This document shows, in pieces, positions 12,240 through 24,500 of a DNA stretch of 64,000 nucleotides (positions within the stretch are counted from its first letter, which is position 1; every line of letters starts with the position of its first letter). The DNA comes from Romanomermis culicivorax (lineage: Eukaryota > Nematoda > Enoplea > Mermithida > Mermithidae), in contig CAWUHX010000336.1 of assembly GCA_963922205.1 (NCBI GenBank), forward strand, positions 62,001-126,000, written 5' to 3'. Made by a program: the position numbers and the translations under genes. The notes under the pieces were generated by a model, which worked only from the letters and a program-made list of their open reading frames with translations, was not told the DNA's origin and did no database searches.

Positions 12240-14155
12240 AAAAGTATATAAAAAAGTAAAAAAATTGAAAAAACTAGATAAATACAAAAAAATTGAGAAA
12301 ACTAAAAATTGTGAAAATGTACAACAAAAAAAAGTAAAAAATTAAAAAAAATAAAAAAATCGAAAAAACTAAAATAAACAATAAAAAACGAGGAAAAGTA
12401 AACATTGTGAAAATATACAACTAAAAAAATAAAAATTGAAAAAATTAAAATATAAAAAACCAAAAAAGTTTCAAAAACTATAATAAATACAAAAAAAAGT
12501 GTAAAAAATTTTAAAAAGTAAAAAAAACAAAAAAGTAAAAAATTAAGATAAAAACGGAAAAAAATTGAAAAAAGTAAAACTTGTGAAAATTTACAACAAA
12601 AAAAGTAAGGAATATAAAAACTGAGAAAATACAAAAAATGAAAAGGCTATGACAAATTGAAAAAAGAACGCTGAAAAAAAAACGAAAATTGTGAAAAATT
12701 GCATCCTAAACAGTAAAAAATTGCAAAAAATTAAAATCAAAATCAGCATAAAAGTTGAAAAAACTGTGATAAATACCAAAAAAAAGTTGAACAAAGTAAA
12801 AATTGAAAAAAATAAAAAAGCTAAAAAAATTGAAAAATATGATTAATTCGAAAAAAGTTGAAAAAATGTGAAAATTGGAAAAATTAAAAAAGTATATAAA
12901 AAAGTTAAAAAAATTGCAAATATCAGATAAATACAAAAAAATTGAGAAAAGTAAAGATTGTGAAAATGTACAACAAAAAAAAGTAAAAAATTTAAAAAAA
13001 TAAAAAAATCGAAAAATCTAGAATAAACAATAAAAAAACGAGGAAAAGTAAAAATTTTGAAAATAAACAACTAAAAAAATAAAAATTGAAAAAAAAATAA
13101 AATATAAAAAACCAAAAAAGTTTCAAAAACTATAATAAATACAAAAAAAGTGTAAAAAATATTAAAAATTAAAAAACAAAAAAAGTAAAAAATTAAGATA
13201 AAAACGGAAAAAAATTGAAAAAAAGTAAAACTTGTGAAAATTTACAACAAAAAAAGTAAGGAATATAAAAATTGAGAAAATACAAAAAATGAAAAAAATT
13301 GAAAAAAGAACGCTGAAAAAAAGCGAAAATTGTGAAAAATTGCATCCTAAAAAGTGAAAAATTGCAAAAAATTAAAATCAAAATCAACAAAAAAGTTGAA
13401 AAAACTGTGATAAATACCAAAAAAAAGTTGAACAAAGTAAAAATTGAAAAAATAAAAAAGCTAAAAAAATTGAAAAATATGATTAATTCGAAAAAAGTTG
13501 AAAAAATGTGAAAATTGGAAAAATTAAAAAAGAATATAAAAAAGTAAAAAAATTGAAAAAACTAGATAAATACAAAAAAATTGAGAAAACTAAAAATTGT
13601 GAAAATGTACAACAAAAAAAAAAGTAAAAAATTAAAAAAAATAAAAAAATTGAAAAGACTAAAATAAACAATAAAAAACGAGGAAAAGTAAAAATTGTGA
13701 AAATATACAACTAAAAAAATAAAACTTAAAAAAATTAAAATATAAAAAACCAAAAAAGTTTCATAAACTATGATAAATACAAAAAAAAGTGTAAAAAATA
13801 TTAAAAATGAAAAAAACAAAAAAGTAAAAAATTAAGATAAAAACGGAAAAAAATTGAAAAAAAGTAGAACTTGTGAAAATTTACAACAAAAAAAGTAAGG
13901 AATATAAAAATTGAGAAAATACAAAAAATGAAAAAAATGAAAAAAGAACGCTGAAAAAAAGCGAAAATTGTGAAAAATTGCAAAAAATTAAAATCAAAAT
14001 CAGCAAAAAAGTTGAAAAAACTGTGATAAATACCAAAAAAAAGTTGAACAAAGTAAAAATTGAAAAAATAAAAAAAAATAAAAAAGTTAAAAAAATTGAA
14101 AAATATGATTAATTCGAAAAAAGTTGAAAAATTAAAAAAAAAAATTAAAAATAAG
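12240..14155. repeat. ~640-base tandem repeat, three copies
   Basis: Three long modules share the same order of sub-words: GATAAATACAAAAAAATTGAG (near 12280, 12925, 13565), CAATAAAAAACGAGGAAAAGT or a one-base variant, AAACCAAAAAAGTTTC, AACTTGTGAAAATTTACAAC, GAACGCTGAAAAAAA and TGATTAATTCGAAAAAAGTT. The period is about 640 bases. It fills the 5' part of the intron between exons 14179-14409 and 8376-8601 and differs from the 8602-11990 units, though both share the word AAAATTTACAAC. Confidence 0.82.
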
Positions 14156-14178
14156 CAAAAAAATTCTAAAATTTTCAC

Positions 14179-14409
14179 TTTTAGGCGTCATTTCTGCTTC
14201 GAAAATTGAATTCGAATCGTAAATTTTCGATTTTTCCAAATCGATGTACATATCGAAAATTTTTTTCGGCGATTTTTCGTCTATCGAGTTGGTGGCGGAA
14301 ACGGACATTTGATGATTTTGTTGCTGATCGATTATCCGATAAGTGGTAAAACCGTCCCAACTATTGGCTATAGATAAATTGGCTGGAAATGGTCCCGAGG
14401 GAGAATTTT
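14179..14409 (-). CDS. BTBD8: BTBD8-like gene, inter-BTB linker exon
   Basis: Acceptor TTTTTTTCTAG and donor GTGAAA bound 231 bases (2 + 76 codons + 1) with no stop in this frame; the other two frames are closed. The peptide starts NSPSGPFPANLS, contains NSWDGFTTYRIID and DEKSPKKIFDMYIDLEKSK, and ends AEMTPK. A short conserved K-I-F-x-M-Y-I-D-L-like motif in a disordered linker between two BTB domains fits BTBD8-type proteins (from memory). Its 3' phase joins exactly to the exon at 8376-8601. Its 5' phase does not fit the weak donor at 19371, so an exon between them is probably missing. Confidence 0.82.
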
Positions 14410-14419
14410 CTAGAAAAAA

Positions 14420-17400
14420 ATGAAAAATTAAAAAAAAATTAAAAAAAAAATAAACAAAAAAGAATTAATTTTAAATAAAAAAAACTTTTCCCAAAAAACG
14501 CAAAAAATGAACATTTTCCCATAATTTTTTACAGAAAAAGCTAAAAATAAAATAAAAAATTCAAAAAAAAAAATGAAAAAATAAACAAAAAAGAATTAAT
14601 TTTTTAAATAAAAAAAAATTTTCCCAAAAAACGCAAAAAATGAACATTTTCCCATAATTTTTTACAGAAAAAGCTAAAAATAAAAAATTCAAAAAAAAAC
14701 AAAAAAATTAAAATTTTTCCATAATTTTTCACAGAAAAAGCTAAAAATGAAAAAAAGAAGAATAAAGTTTAAATGAAAACTTTAAAAAAACCACAAAAAA
14801 TGAGCGTTTTTCCACAAATTTTTTATAGAAAAAGCTGAAAAATAAACATTTCTGGACAACTTTCTATATAAAAAAATTAAATTAAAAAAACATTTTCCAA
14901 AAATTTTTCACAAAAAAAGTTGAAAAATTAACATTTTTCCACAAATTTTTATTTAAAAAGTACCAAAAAAATGATTTTTTTCAAAAAAAAAAATTCAAAA
15001 GATGAGCGTTTTCCAAAAATTTTCCATTAAAAAAGCTAAAAATATGGATTTTTCCAACAACTTTTCATAAAAAATTTAAAAATGAAAATTTTCCAGAAAA
15101 GAACGCAAAAAAATATTTTTTTGAAATTTTTCTTCAAAAAAGCCACAAAAGCCTTTTTCGAAATTTGCAGAAAAAATTTAAAAATGAAAATTTTTTCAAA
15201 AAAAGCAAAAAATGAAAATTTTTTCAAAAAAAGCAAAAAATTTATCCATAATTTTTTCATGGAAAAAAACTGAAAAATAAACATTCTCAACAATTTTCCA
15301 CAGAAAAAAGTAAGAAAAATTGAAAAATGAAAAAAAACAAAAATGCGCATTTTTCACAATAAAAGCTAAAAACGAACGTTTTTGTACTATTTTTCACAGG
15401 AAAAAATTTGAAAAAAAGGAAAATTTTTCGAGAATTTTCTGGAAAAAATATTTTAAACAAAAAAAGAAGAAAAAAAATTAAAAAAGTAACCAGAAGAATA
15501 AATTTTTTATGAAAATTTCACGAAAAAAAACACAAAAAATGATTATTTCTCTATAATTTTTTACAGAAAAAGCTAAAAAAGTGAAAAAAGGGGAAAAAAT
15601 AAATTTTTTTATGAAAGTTTCCCAAAAGTACAAAGATTTGAACATTTTTCCGCAATTTTCACAGAAAAACCTAAAAAATGAACGTTTTTCCATAATTTTT
15701 TACAGAAAGAGCTAAAAAATTGAAAAAAATAAAATTTTTTACAAAAAATTTTCCAAAAAACGGAAAAAATTAACATTTTCCCATAATTTTCACAGAAAAA
15801 ACTACAAAATGAACATTTTTCCATAATTTTTTACAGAAAGAGCTAAAAAATGAAAAAAAAACAAAATTTTTTTATAAAAAATTTTCCAAAAAACGGAAAA
15901 AATTGAACATTTTTCCATAATTTTTTACAGAAAAAGCTAAAAAATGAAAAAAAGAAAATTTTTTTATAGAAAATTTTCGAAAAAACGGAAAAAAATTAAC
16001 ATTTTTCCATAATTTTTTACGGAAAAAAGCTAAAGAATAAAAAAAACAATTTTTTATGAAAATTTTCCAAAAAACACAGACAAATAAACATGTTTATATA
16101 ATTTTCACAGAAAAACCTAAAAAATGAACATTTTTCCACAATTTTTTACAGAAAAAGCTAAAAAATGAAAAAAAAAAATTTTTTTATAAAAAATTTTCCA
16201 AAAAACGAAAAAAAATTAACATTTTTCCATAATTTTTTACGGAAAAAAGCTAAAGAATGAAAAAAACAATTTTTTTATGAAAATTTTTCAAAAAACAGAC
16301 AAATATACATATTTTTATAATTTTCACAGAAAAACCTAAAAAATGATCATTTTTCCATAATCTTTTACAGAAAAAGCTAAAAAATAAAAAAAAAACAAAA
16401 TTTTTTATAGAAAATTTTCCAAAAAACGGAAAAAAATTAACATTTTTCTATAATTTTTTACAGAAAAAGCTAAAAAATGAAAAAAAACAAAATTTTTTAT
16501 CGAAAATTTTCCAAAAAACGGAAAAAATTAACATTTTTCCATAATTTTTTACGGAAAAAAGCTAAAAAATAAAAAAAACAATTTTTTATGAAAATTTTTC
16601 AAAAAACAGACAAATATACATATTTTTATAATTTTCACAGAAAAACCTAAAAAATGATCATTTTTCCATAATCTTTTACAGAAAAAGCTAAAAAATAAAA
16701 AAAAACAAAATTTTTTATAGAAAATTTTCCAAAAAACGGAAAAAAATTAACATTTTTCTATAATTTTTTACAGAAAAAGCTAAAAAATGAAAAAAAAAAC
16801 AAAATTTTTTATCGAAAATTTTCCAAAAAACGGAAAAAATTAACATTTTTCTATAATTTTTTACGGAAAAAAGCTAAAGAATAAAAAAAACAATTTTTTA
16901 TGAAAATTTTCCAAAAAACACAAACAAATAAACATGTTTATATAATTTTCACAGAAAAACCTAAAAAATTAACATTTTTCCATAATTTTTTACAGAAAAA
17001 GCTAAAAAATGAAAAAAAGAAGAATAAAGTTTAAATGAAAAAATTTCCAAAAAACAAAAAATGTGCATTTTTCCATTATTTTTTACAGAAAAAGCTAAAG
17101 AATGAAAAAAACAATTTTTTTATGAAAATTTTCCAAAAAACACAGACATTTAAACTTTTTATATAATTTTCACAGAAAAACCTAAAAAATGAACATTTTT
17201 CCACAATTTTTTACAGAAAAAGCTAAAAAATAAAAAAAACAAAATTTTTTATAGAAAATTTTCCAAAAAACGAAAAAAAATTAACATTTTTCCATAATTT
17301 TTTACGGAAAAAAGCTAAAGAATGAAAAAAAACAATTTTTTCATGAAAATTTTCCAAAAAACACAGACATTTAAACTTTTTATATAATTTTCACAGAAAA

Positions 17401-18560
17401 ATCTAAAAAATGAACATTTTTCCATAATTTTTTACAGAAAAAGCTAAAAAATAAAAAAAACAAAATTTTTTTATAAAAAATTTTCCAAAAAACGGAAAAA
17501 ATTAACATTTTTCTATAATTTTTTACGGAAAAAAGCTAAAGAATAAAAAAAACAATTTTTTATGAAAATTTTCCAAAAAACACAGACAAATAAACATGTT
17601 TATATAATTTTCACAGAAAACCTAAAAAATGAACATCTTTCCATAATTTTTTACAGAAAAAGCTAAAAAATGAAAAAAACAAAATTTTTAATAGAAAATT
17701 TTCCAAAAAACGGAAAAATTAACATTTTCCCATAATTTTTTAAGGAAAAAAGCTAAAGAATAAAAAAAAAACAATTTCTTTATGAAAATTTAAAAAAAAC
17801 AGACAAATAATCATGTTTCCATAATTTTCATAGAAAAACCTAAAAAATGATCATTTTTCTATAATTTTTTACAGAAAGAGCTGAAAAATTAAAAAAAATA
17901 TGAAAATTTTCGAGAAAACACAAAAAAGAGAACATTCTCCCATAATTTTTAACAGAAAAAGCTAAAAAATGAAAAAAAGAAGAATAAAGTTTAAATGAAA
18001 AAATTTCCAAAAAACAAAAAATGTGCATTTTTCTGCAATTTTTCACAAAAAAAGTCAAGAAATTTAACATTTTTCCCCAATTTTTCATGGAAAAAAAATT
18101 ATTTTCAGAAAAAATTAAAAAAAAAACAAAAAAGAAACATTTGGAAAAATTTCCAAAAAACACAAAAAATTGACATCTTTCCATAATTTTCCACACAAAA
18201 AAACTAAAAAAATTAACGCTTTCAACATTATTTTACAGAAAAAAGTTGAAAAAATGAAAATTTTTCCATAAAAACCCACAAAAATGAGTATTTCTCTGAA
18301 ATTTTTCATGGAGAAAAGTAAAAAAATTAACATTTTTCAACAAGTTTTTCGAAAAAATAACAAAAAAAGAAACATTTTCCCATAATTTTTCAGACAAAAA
18401 GCTAAAAATTGAACTTTTTCCAGCAATTCTTATAGAAAAAATGGAAAAAAATGAAAATTGAAAAAAACCACAAAAAATGAGCATTTTTCAGCAATTTTTC
18501 CGAAAAAAGCTAAAAAACGAAAATTTCCCATAATTATTCATAGAGAAAGCTACAAAAATG
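14420..18560. repeat. ~100-base tandem repeat with a ~306-base higher-order period
   Basis: A monomer of about 90-130 bases recurs, recognised by CATAATTTTTTACAGAAAAA followed by GCTAAAAAATGAAAAAAA and TTTTCCAAAAAACGGAAAAAA. A variant monomer with TTTTCACAGAAAAACCTAAAAA alternates with it. The stretches 16309-16560 and 16615-16870 are almost identical, a 306-base higher-order unit of three monomers. Copies become more diverged towards 14420 and 18560. The intron from 18560 to 19340 is similar degenerate AT-rich sequence without a visible exon. Confidence 0.78.
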
Positions 18561-19370
18561 ATCGTTTTTTACGCAACTTTTTTTAGGCAAAAAAGTTGAA
18601 AAATGAAAAATTAAAACTTTTCACGCGAAAATTTCAAGAAATTAAATTTTTTCGACAATTTTTGCCAAAAAAAGTCCTAAAAAATTTTGGGAAATGAAAA
18701 CTTTTTCCTAATTTCTGACATAAGAATTTCAAAAATTGAACATTTTTCTGCAATTTTTCGCCAGTAAATGAACATTTTTCTGCCGAAAATTATCAAAAAT
18801 GAACGATTTTCGACATTTTTTTGCCAGAAAAAGCTTAAAAATTAATTTTTTCAGAATTTTTCCCCAGATAATGCTGAAAAAATTTTAACTTTTCCGCAAT
18901 TTTTCTCCAAAAAATGCTTAAAAATTAAACTTTTTTCTAGAATCTTTCGGCAAAAAACGAAAATTCTTACATAATTTTCAAGACTAAATTTTCAAACAAT
19001 GAACTTTTTTCGACAATTTTTCCGAAAAAATGCTGAAAAACGGAATTTTTTCCTTAATTTTCCACACGAAATTTCAAAATATGAAAATTTTTATGAGAAT
19101 TTTTCGCGAAAAAATGTAAAAAATAAAGAATTTTCCACAATTTTTCCCGCAAAAATTTAAAAAAAAAGTGGTTTTTCGAGAATTTTTGCTCAAAAGTTTG
19201 AAAAATGATCTTTTTTTTCAAATTTTTTTGGCTAAAAAATGATAATTTTTCCAGAAAATTTCAAAAAAAAAAATTTTTTTTTCGACTTTTTCTTAAATAA
19301 TGTTTACAAAAAAAAATTTTTTTTTCATTCAATTAATTTTAATTAAATAATTAAATTTTTTAATTTAAAC

Positions 19371-20435
19371 TTGCTCAAATTATCCGCCGGACTATCAATA
19401 ATTGGACGTAAATTTTGCGACGACGACGCCAAATCTAAAAATGACGTCATCATTATACAATTGGTCGACGTTTCGTCGTTGCTATTTTGCATTAAAGTAA
19501 AAGTTTTCGTCGACGAATCCATCGATTTTTCTTGACAATTTTCTTCGATTTTTGTAATTTTTGTAAAATTTTCATCGATTTTTGTAAAATTTTCGTCGAT
19601 TTTGGTAAAATTTTCTTCGATTTTTGTAAAATTTTCGTCGATTTTTGTGGAATTTCCGTCGATTTTTGTAGAATTTTCCTCGATTTTTGTAGAATTTTCA
19701 TCAATTTTCGTCGAATTTTCATCAATTTTTCTTGAATTTTCCTTGATTCTTGTCGAATTTGTCCGCACTTTTGTCGAATTTGGCGCGATTTTTATCGAAT
19801 TTTCGTCCATTTTTCTAAAATTTTCATCGATTTTTGTAAAATTTCCATCGATTTTTGTAGAATTTTCCTGGGTTTCTGCAAAGTTTTCATCGATTTCTGT
19901 CGAATTTTTATCAATTTTTGTCGAATATTCATCAATTTTTGTGGAATTTCGACCGATTTTTGGCGAATTTTCCAGGATTTTTGTGGAATTTAGATCGATT
20001 CTTGTTGAATTTTCCTTGATTTTTGTCGAATATTCATCAATTTTTGTCGACTTTTCTTCAATTTTTGTCGAATTTTCATCAATTTCGGTCGAATTTTCCC
20101 GAATTTTTGTCGAATTTTCGTCATTTTTCAACGAATTTTCTACATTTTCAGCTTTAAAATTCGAATTTTCCGCTCCAGCTCCGCCTAAAACTAACGACGG
20201 AATTTGATCTTCGGCGTAAATACATTTGAGGTAAAATTTCAACGAATCAAAATTGACGTCCGAAATTAAAATTATCGATTGATTAGGCGATAATTGATCA
20301 TTAATTAATTGATTTTTAATATATCGATCAAAGAATGTAGGGCAACGAGATTTTAGAATACACGAATGGGCGCCAATTTTCGAACCGTCGTCGGTTTTTA
20401 AAATTAAATCCACGTTTTCTTGATCGTTTAATAAT
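19371..20435 (-). CDS. BTBD8: BTBD8-like gene, exon with BTB domain 1 and a ~29-copy heptad repeat
   Basis: The exon starts after TTTTTTTTAAAAG and joins in phase to exon 28555-28757, giving SSMTK-LLNDQENVDLILK. The first ~85 codons are a BTB fold: VDLILKTDDGSKIGAHSC, ILKSRCPTFFDRYI, ISDVNFDSLKFYLKCIYAED. About 29 copies of a 7-residue repeat follow (consensus ENSTKID; variants EYSTKIK, ENFTKID, GNSTKID). A unique tail follows with DETSTNCIMMTSFLDLASSS and SPADNLSK. NST triplets look like glycosylation sites, but the protein is probably cytosolic. The repeat's 21-base unit resembles the satellite in the neighbouring intron. The donor at 19370 (GTTTAA) is weak. If it is unused, the frame ends at a TAA at 19343-19345, which would give a short isoform. 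Confidence 0.78.
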
Positions 20436-20454
20436 CTTTTAAAAAAAATTTGCA

Positions 20455-21540
20455 TATAAAATATGTAAATTTTTGTGGAATTTTTGAAAAATTTGTGGAA
20501 ATTTGTCGAATTAAAAAAAAAGTTTCAAGGAAATTTCTACAATTTTTGTGTAATTTCCATCAATTTTTAAGCAAATTTACACATTTTTCCCTTTTGAAAT
20601 TCGAGTTTTGGCAAAATTTCCCTCAAATTTTTGTGCAATTTTCAGCACTTTCTGATAAAATTTCCATATTTTTCTTACAATTTTCGTCATTTTTTAGCAA
20701 AATTTGTACATTTTTCCTTTCTAAACCTGCAATTTTCGCAAATTCCCGTTGAATTTTCCATTTTTTTTGGCAAAATTTCTGCATTTTTTGTGTAATTTCC
20801 AGCATTTTTTAAAGTAAATTTAGGCATTTATCGCCTTTGAAATTCCATTTTTCACTGTATTTTTTCCTCAAATTTTGCGAAATTTTAAATTTTTTGGCGA
20901 AATTTCTACATTTTTGTGGTAATTTTCATCATTTTCTTAGCGAAAATTCTACATTTTTCGTAATTTTACATCAAATTTTAATGAAATTTTGTTAAATTTT
21001 CGATTTTTTGGCGGAAATTCCACAATTTCCCAAATTTTATAGCAAATTTTTGTCAAATTTTGTAAAATTCTCGATTTTTTTAGCGGAAATTCCACATTTT
21101 CCGTAATTTTACACCAAATTTTAATCAAATTTTGTTAAATTTTCGATTTTTTGGCGGAAATTCCACATTTTTCCAAATTTTATACAAAATTTTCGTCAAG
21201 TTTTCTAAAATTTTCGATTTTTTTGGCGAAATTTCTACATTTTTTGGTGTAAATTTCATCATTTTCTTAGCGAAAATTCCACATTTTTCCTAATTTTATA
21301 CCAAATTTTCGTCAAATTTTGAGAAATTTTCGATTTTTTTGGCGAAATTTCTACATTTTTTGGTGTAATTTTCATCATTTTCCTAGCGAAAATTTCACAT
21401 TTTTCGTAATTTTACACCAAATTTTAATCAAATTTTGTTAAATTTTCGATATTTTGGCGAAATTACACATTTTCCCTAATTTTATACCAAATTTTCGTCA
21501 AATTTTGTGAAATTTTCGATTTTTTTTTGGCGAAATTTCT
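20455..21540. repeat. Diverged flank of the 188-base intronic satellite
   Basis: AT-rich sequence with the same words as the core array (AAATTTTCGATTTTTTGGCG, AATTTCTACATTTTT) but with irregular spacing. The stretch about 20780-20890 (TTTCCAGCATTTTTTAAAGT, TTTAGGCATTT, ACTGTATTTTTTCCTCAA) is a monomer type that reappears once inside the core at about 23040-23150. Confidence 0.7.
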
Positions 21541-24500
21541 ACATTTTTGTGTAATTTTCATCATCTTTCTCACCGAAAATTCCACATTTTTCGTAATTTT
21601 ACACCGAATTTTAATCAAATTTTGTTAAATTTTCGATTTTTTGGCGGAAATTCCACATTTTTCCCAATTTTATACCAAATTTTCGTCAAATTTTGTGAAA
21701 TTTTCGATTTTTTTTGGCGAAATTTCTACATTTTTTGGTGTAATTTTCATCAATTTCCTAGCGAAAATTCCACATTTTTCGTAATTTTACACCAAATTTT
21801 AATCAAATTTTGTTAAATTTTCGATTTTTTGGCGGAAATTCCACATTTTTTTTAATTTTATACCAAAATTTTCGTCAAATTTTGTGAAATTTTCGATTTT
21901 TTTTGGCGAAATTTCTACATTTTTGTGTAATTTTCATCATCTTTCTCACCGAAAATTCCACATTTTTCGTAATTTTACACCGAATTTTAATCAAATTTTG
22001 TTAAATTTTCGATTTTTTTGGCGGAAATTCCACATTTTTTTTAATTTTATACCAAATTTTCGTCAAATTTTGTGAAATTTTCGATTTTTTTTGGCGAAAT
22101 TTCTACATTTTTTGGTGTAATTTTCATCAATTTCCTAGCGAAAATTCCACATTTTTCGTAATTTTACACCAAATTTTAATCAAATTTTGTTAAATTTTCG
22201 ATTTTTTGGCGGAAATTCCACATTTTTTTTAATTTTTATACCAAATTTTCGTCAAATTTTGTGAAATTTTCGATTTTTTTGGCGAAATTTCTACATTTTT
22301 TGGTGTAATTTTCATCAATTTCCTAGCGAAAATTCCACATTTTTCGTAATTTTACACCAAATTTTAATAAAATTTTGTTAAATTTTCGATTTTTTGGCGG
22401 AAATTCCACATTTTTTTTTAATTTTATACCAAATTTTCGTCAAATTTTGTGAAATTTTCGATTTTTTTGGCGAAATTTCTACATTTTTTGGTGTAATTTT
22501 CATCAATTTCCTAGCGAAAATTCCACATTTTTCGTAATTTTACACCAAATTTTAATAAAATTTTGTTACATTTTTGATTTTTTTGGCGCAAATTCCACAT
22601 TTTCCCTGATTTTATACCAAATTTTCGTCAAATTTTGTGAAATTTTCGATTTTTTTTTGGCGAAATTTCTACATTTTTGTGTAATTTTCATCATCTTTCT
22701 CACCGAAAATTCCACATTTTTCGTAATTTTACACCGAATTTTAATCAAATTTTGTTTAAATTTTCGATTTTTTGGCGGAAATTCCACATTTTTCCCAATT
22801 TTATACCAAATTTTCGTCAAATTTTGTGAAATTTTCGATTTTTTTTTGGCGAAATTTCTACATTTTTTGGTGTAATTTTCATCAATTTCCTAGCGAAAAT
22901 TCCACATTTTTCGTAATTTTACACCAAATTTTAATCAAATTTTGTTAAATTTTCGATTTTTTTGGCGGAAATTCCACATTTTTTTTTAATTTTATACCAA
23001 ATTTTCGTCAAATTTTGTGAAATTTCGGTTTTTTGGGCGAAATTTCCACATTTTTTGAGTAATTTCCAGCATTTTTTAAAGTAAATTTAGGCATTTTTCG
23101 CTTTTAAAATTCGATTTTTTACTGTATTTTTTCCTCAAGTTTTGTTGAATTTTCGGTTTTTTGGCGAAATTTCTACATTTTTGTGTAATTTTCATCATCT
23201 TTCTCACCGAAAATTCCACATTTTTCGTAATTTTACACCGAATTTTAATCAAATTTTGTTAAATTTTCGATTTTTTGGCGGAAATTCCACATTTTTTTTA
23301 ATTTTATACCAAATTTTCGTCAAATTTTTGTGAAATTTTCGATTTTTTTGGCGAAATTTCTACATTTTTTGGTGTAATTTTCATCAATTTCCTAGCGAAA
23401 ATTCCACATTTTTCGTAATTTTACACCAAATTTTAATCAAATTTTGTTAAATTTTCGATTTTTTGGCGGAAATTCCACATTTTTTTTAATTTTATACCAA
23501 ATTTTCGTCAAATTTTTGTGAAATTTTCGATTTTTTTGGCGAAATTTCTACATTTTTTGGTGTAATTTTCATCAATTTCCTAGCGAAAATTCCACATTTT
23601 TCGTAATTTTACACCAAATTTTAATAAAATTTTGTTAAATTTTCGATTTTTTGGCGGAAATTCCACATTTTTTTTAATTTTATACCAAATTTTCGTCAAA
23701 TTTTGTGAAATTTTCGATTTTTTTGGCGAAATTTCTACATTTTTTGGTGTAATTTTCATCAATTTCCTAGCGAAAATTCCACATTTTTCGTAATTTTACA
23801 CCAAATTTTAATAAAATTTTGTTACATTTTTGATTTTTTGGCGCAAATTCCACATTTTCCCTGATTTTATACCAAATTTTCGTCAAATTTTGTGAAATTT
23901 TCGATTTTTTTTTGGCGAAATTTCTACATTTTTTGTGTAATTTTCATCATCTTTCTCACCGAAAATTCCACATTTTTCGTAATTTTTACACCGAATTTTA
24001 ATCAAATTTTGTTAAATTTTCGATTTTTTGGCGGAAATTCCACATTTTTCCCAATTTTATACCAAATTTTCGTCAAATTTTGTGAAATTTTCGATTTTTT
24101 TTTGGCGAAATTTCTACATTTTTTGGTGTAATTTTCATCAATTTCCTAGCGAAAATTCCACATTTTTCGTAATTTTACACCAAATTTTAATCAAATTTTG
24201 TTAAATTTTCGATTTTTTTGGCGGAAATTCCACATTTTTTTTTAATTTTATACCAAAATTTTCGTCAAATTTTGTGAAATTTTCGATTTTTTTTGGGCGA
24301 AATTTCTACATTTTTGTGTAATTTTCATCATCTTTCTCACCGAAAATTCCACATTTTTCGTAATTTTACACCGAATTTTAATCAAATTTTGTTAAATTTT
24401 CGATTTTTTGGCGGAAATTCCACATTTTTTTTAATTTTATACCAAATTTTCGTCAAATTTTGTGAAATTTTCGATTTTTTTGGCGAAATTTCTACATTTT

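Noticed and set aside
15000..18500. Open frames such as MWKIMERCQFFVFFGNFSKC on the minus strand
   Set aside because: Read-through of ~100-base monomers; the same peptide words recur with the repeat and do not extend to splice sites.
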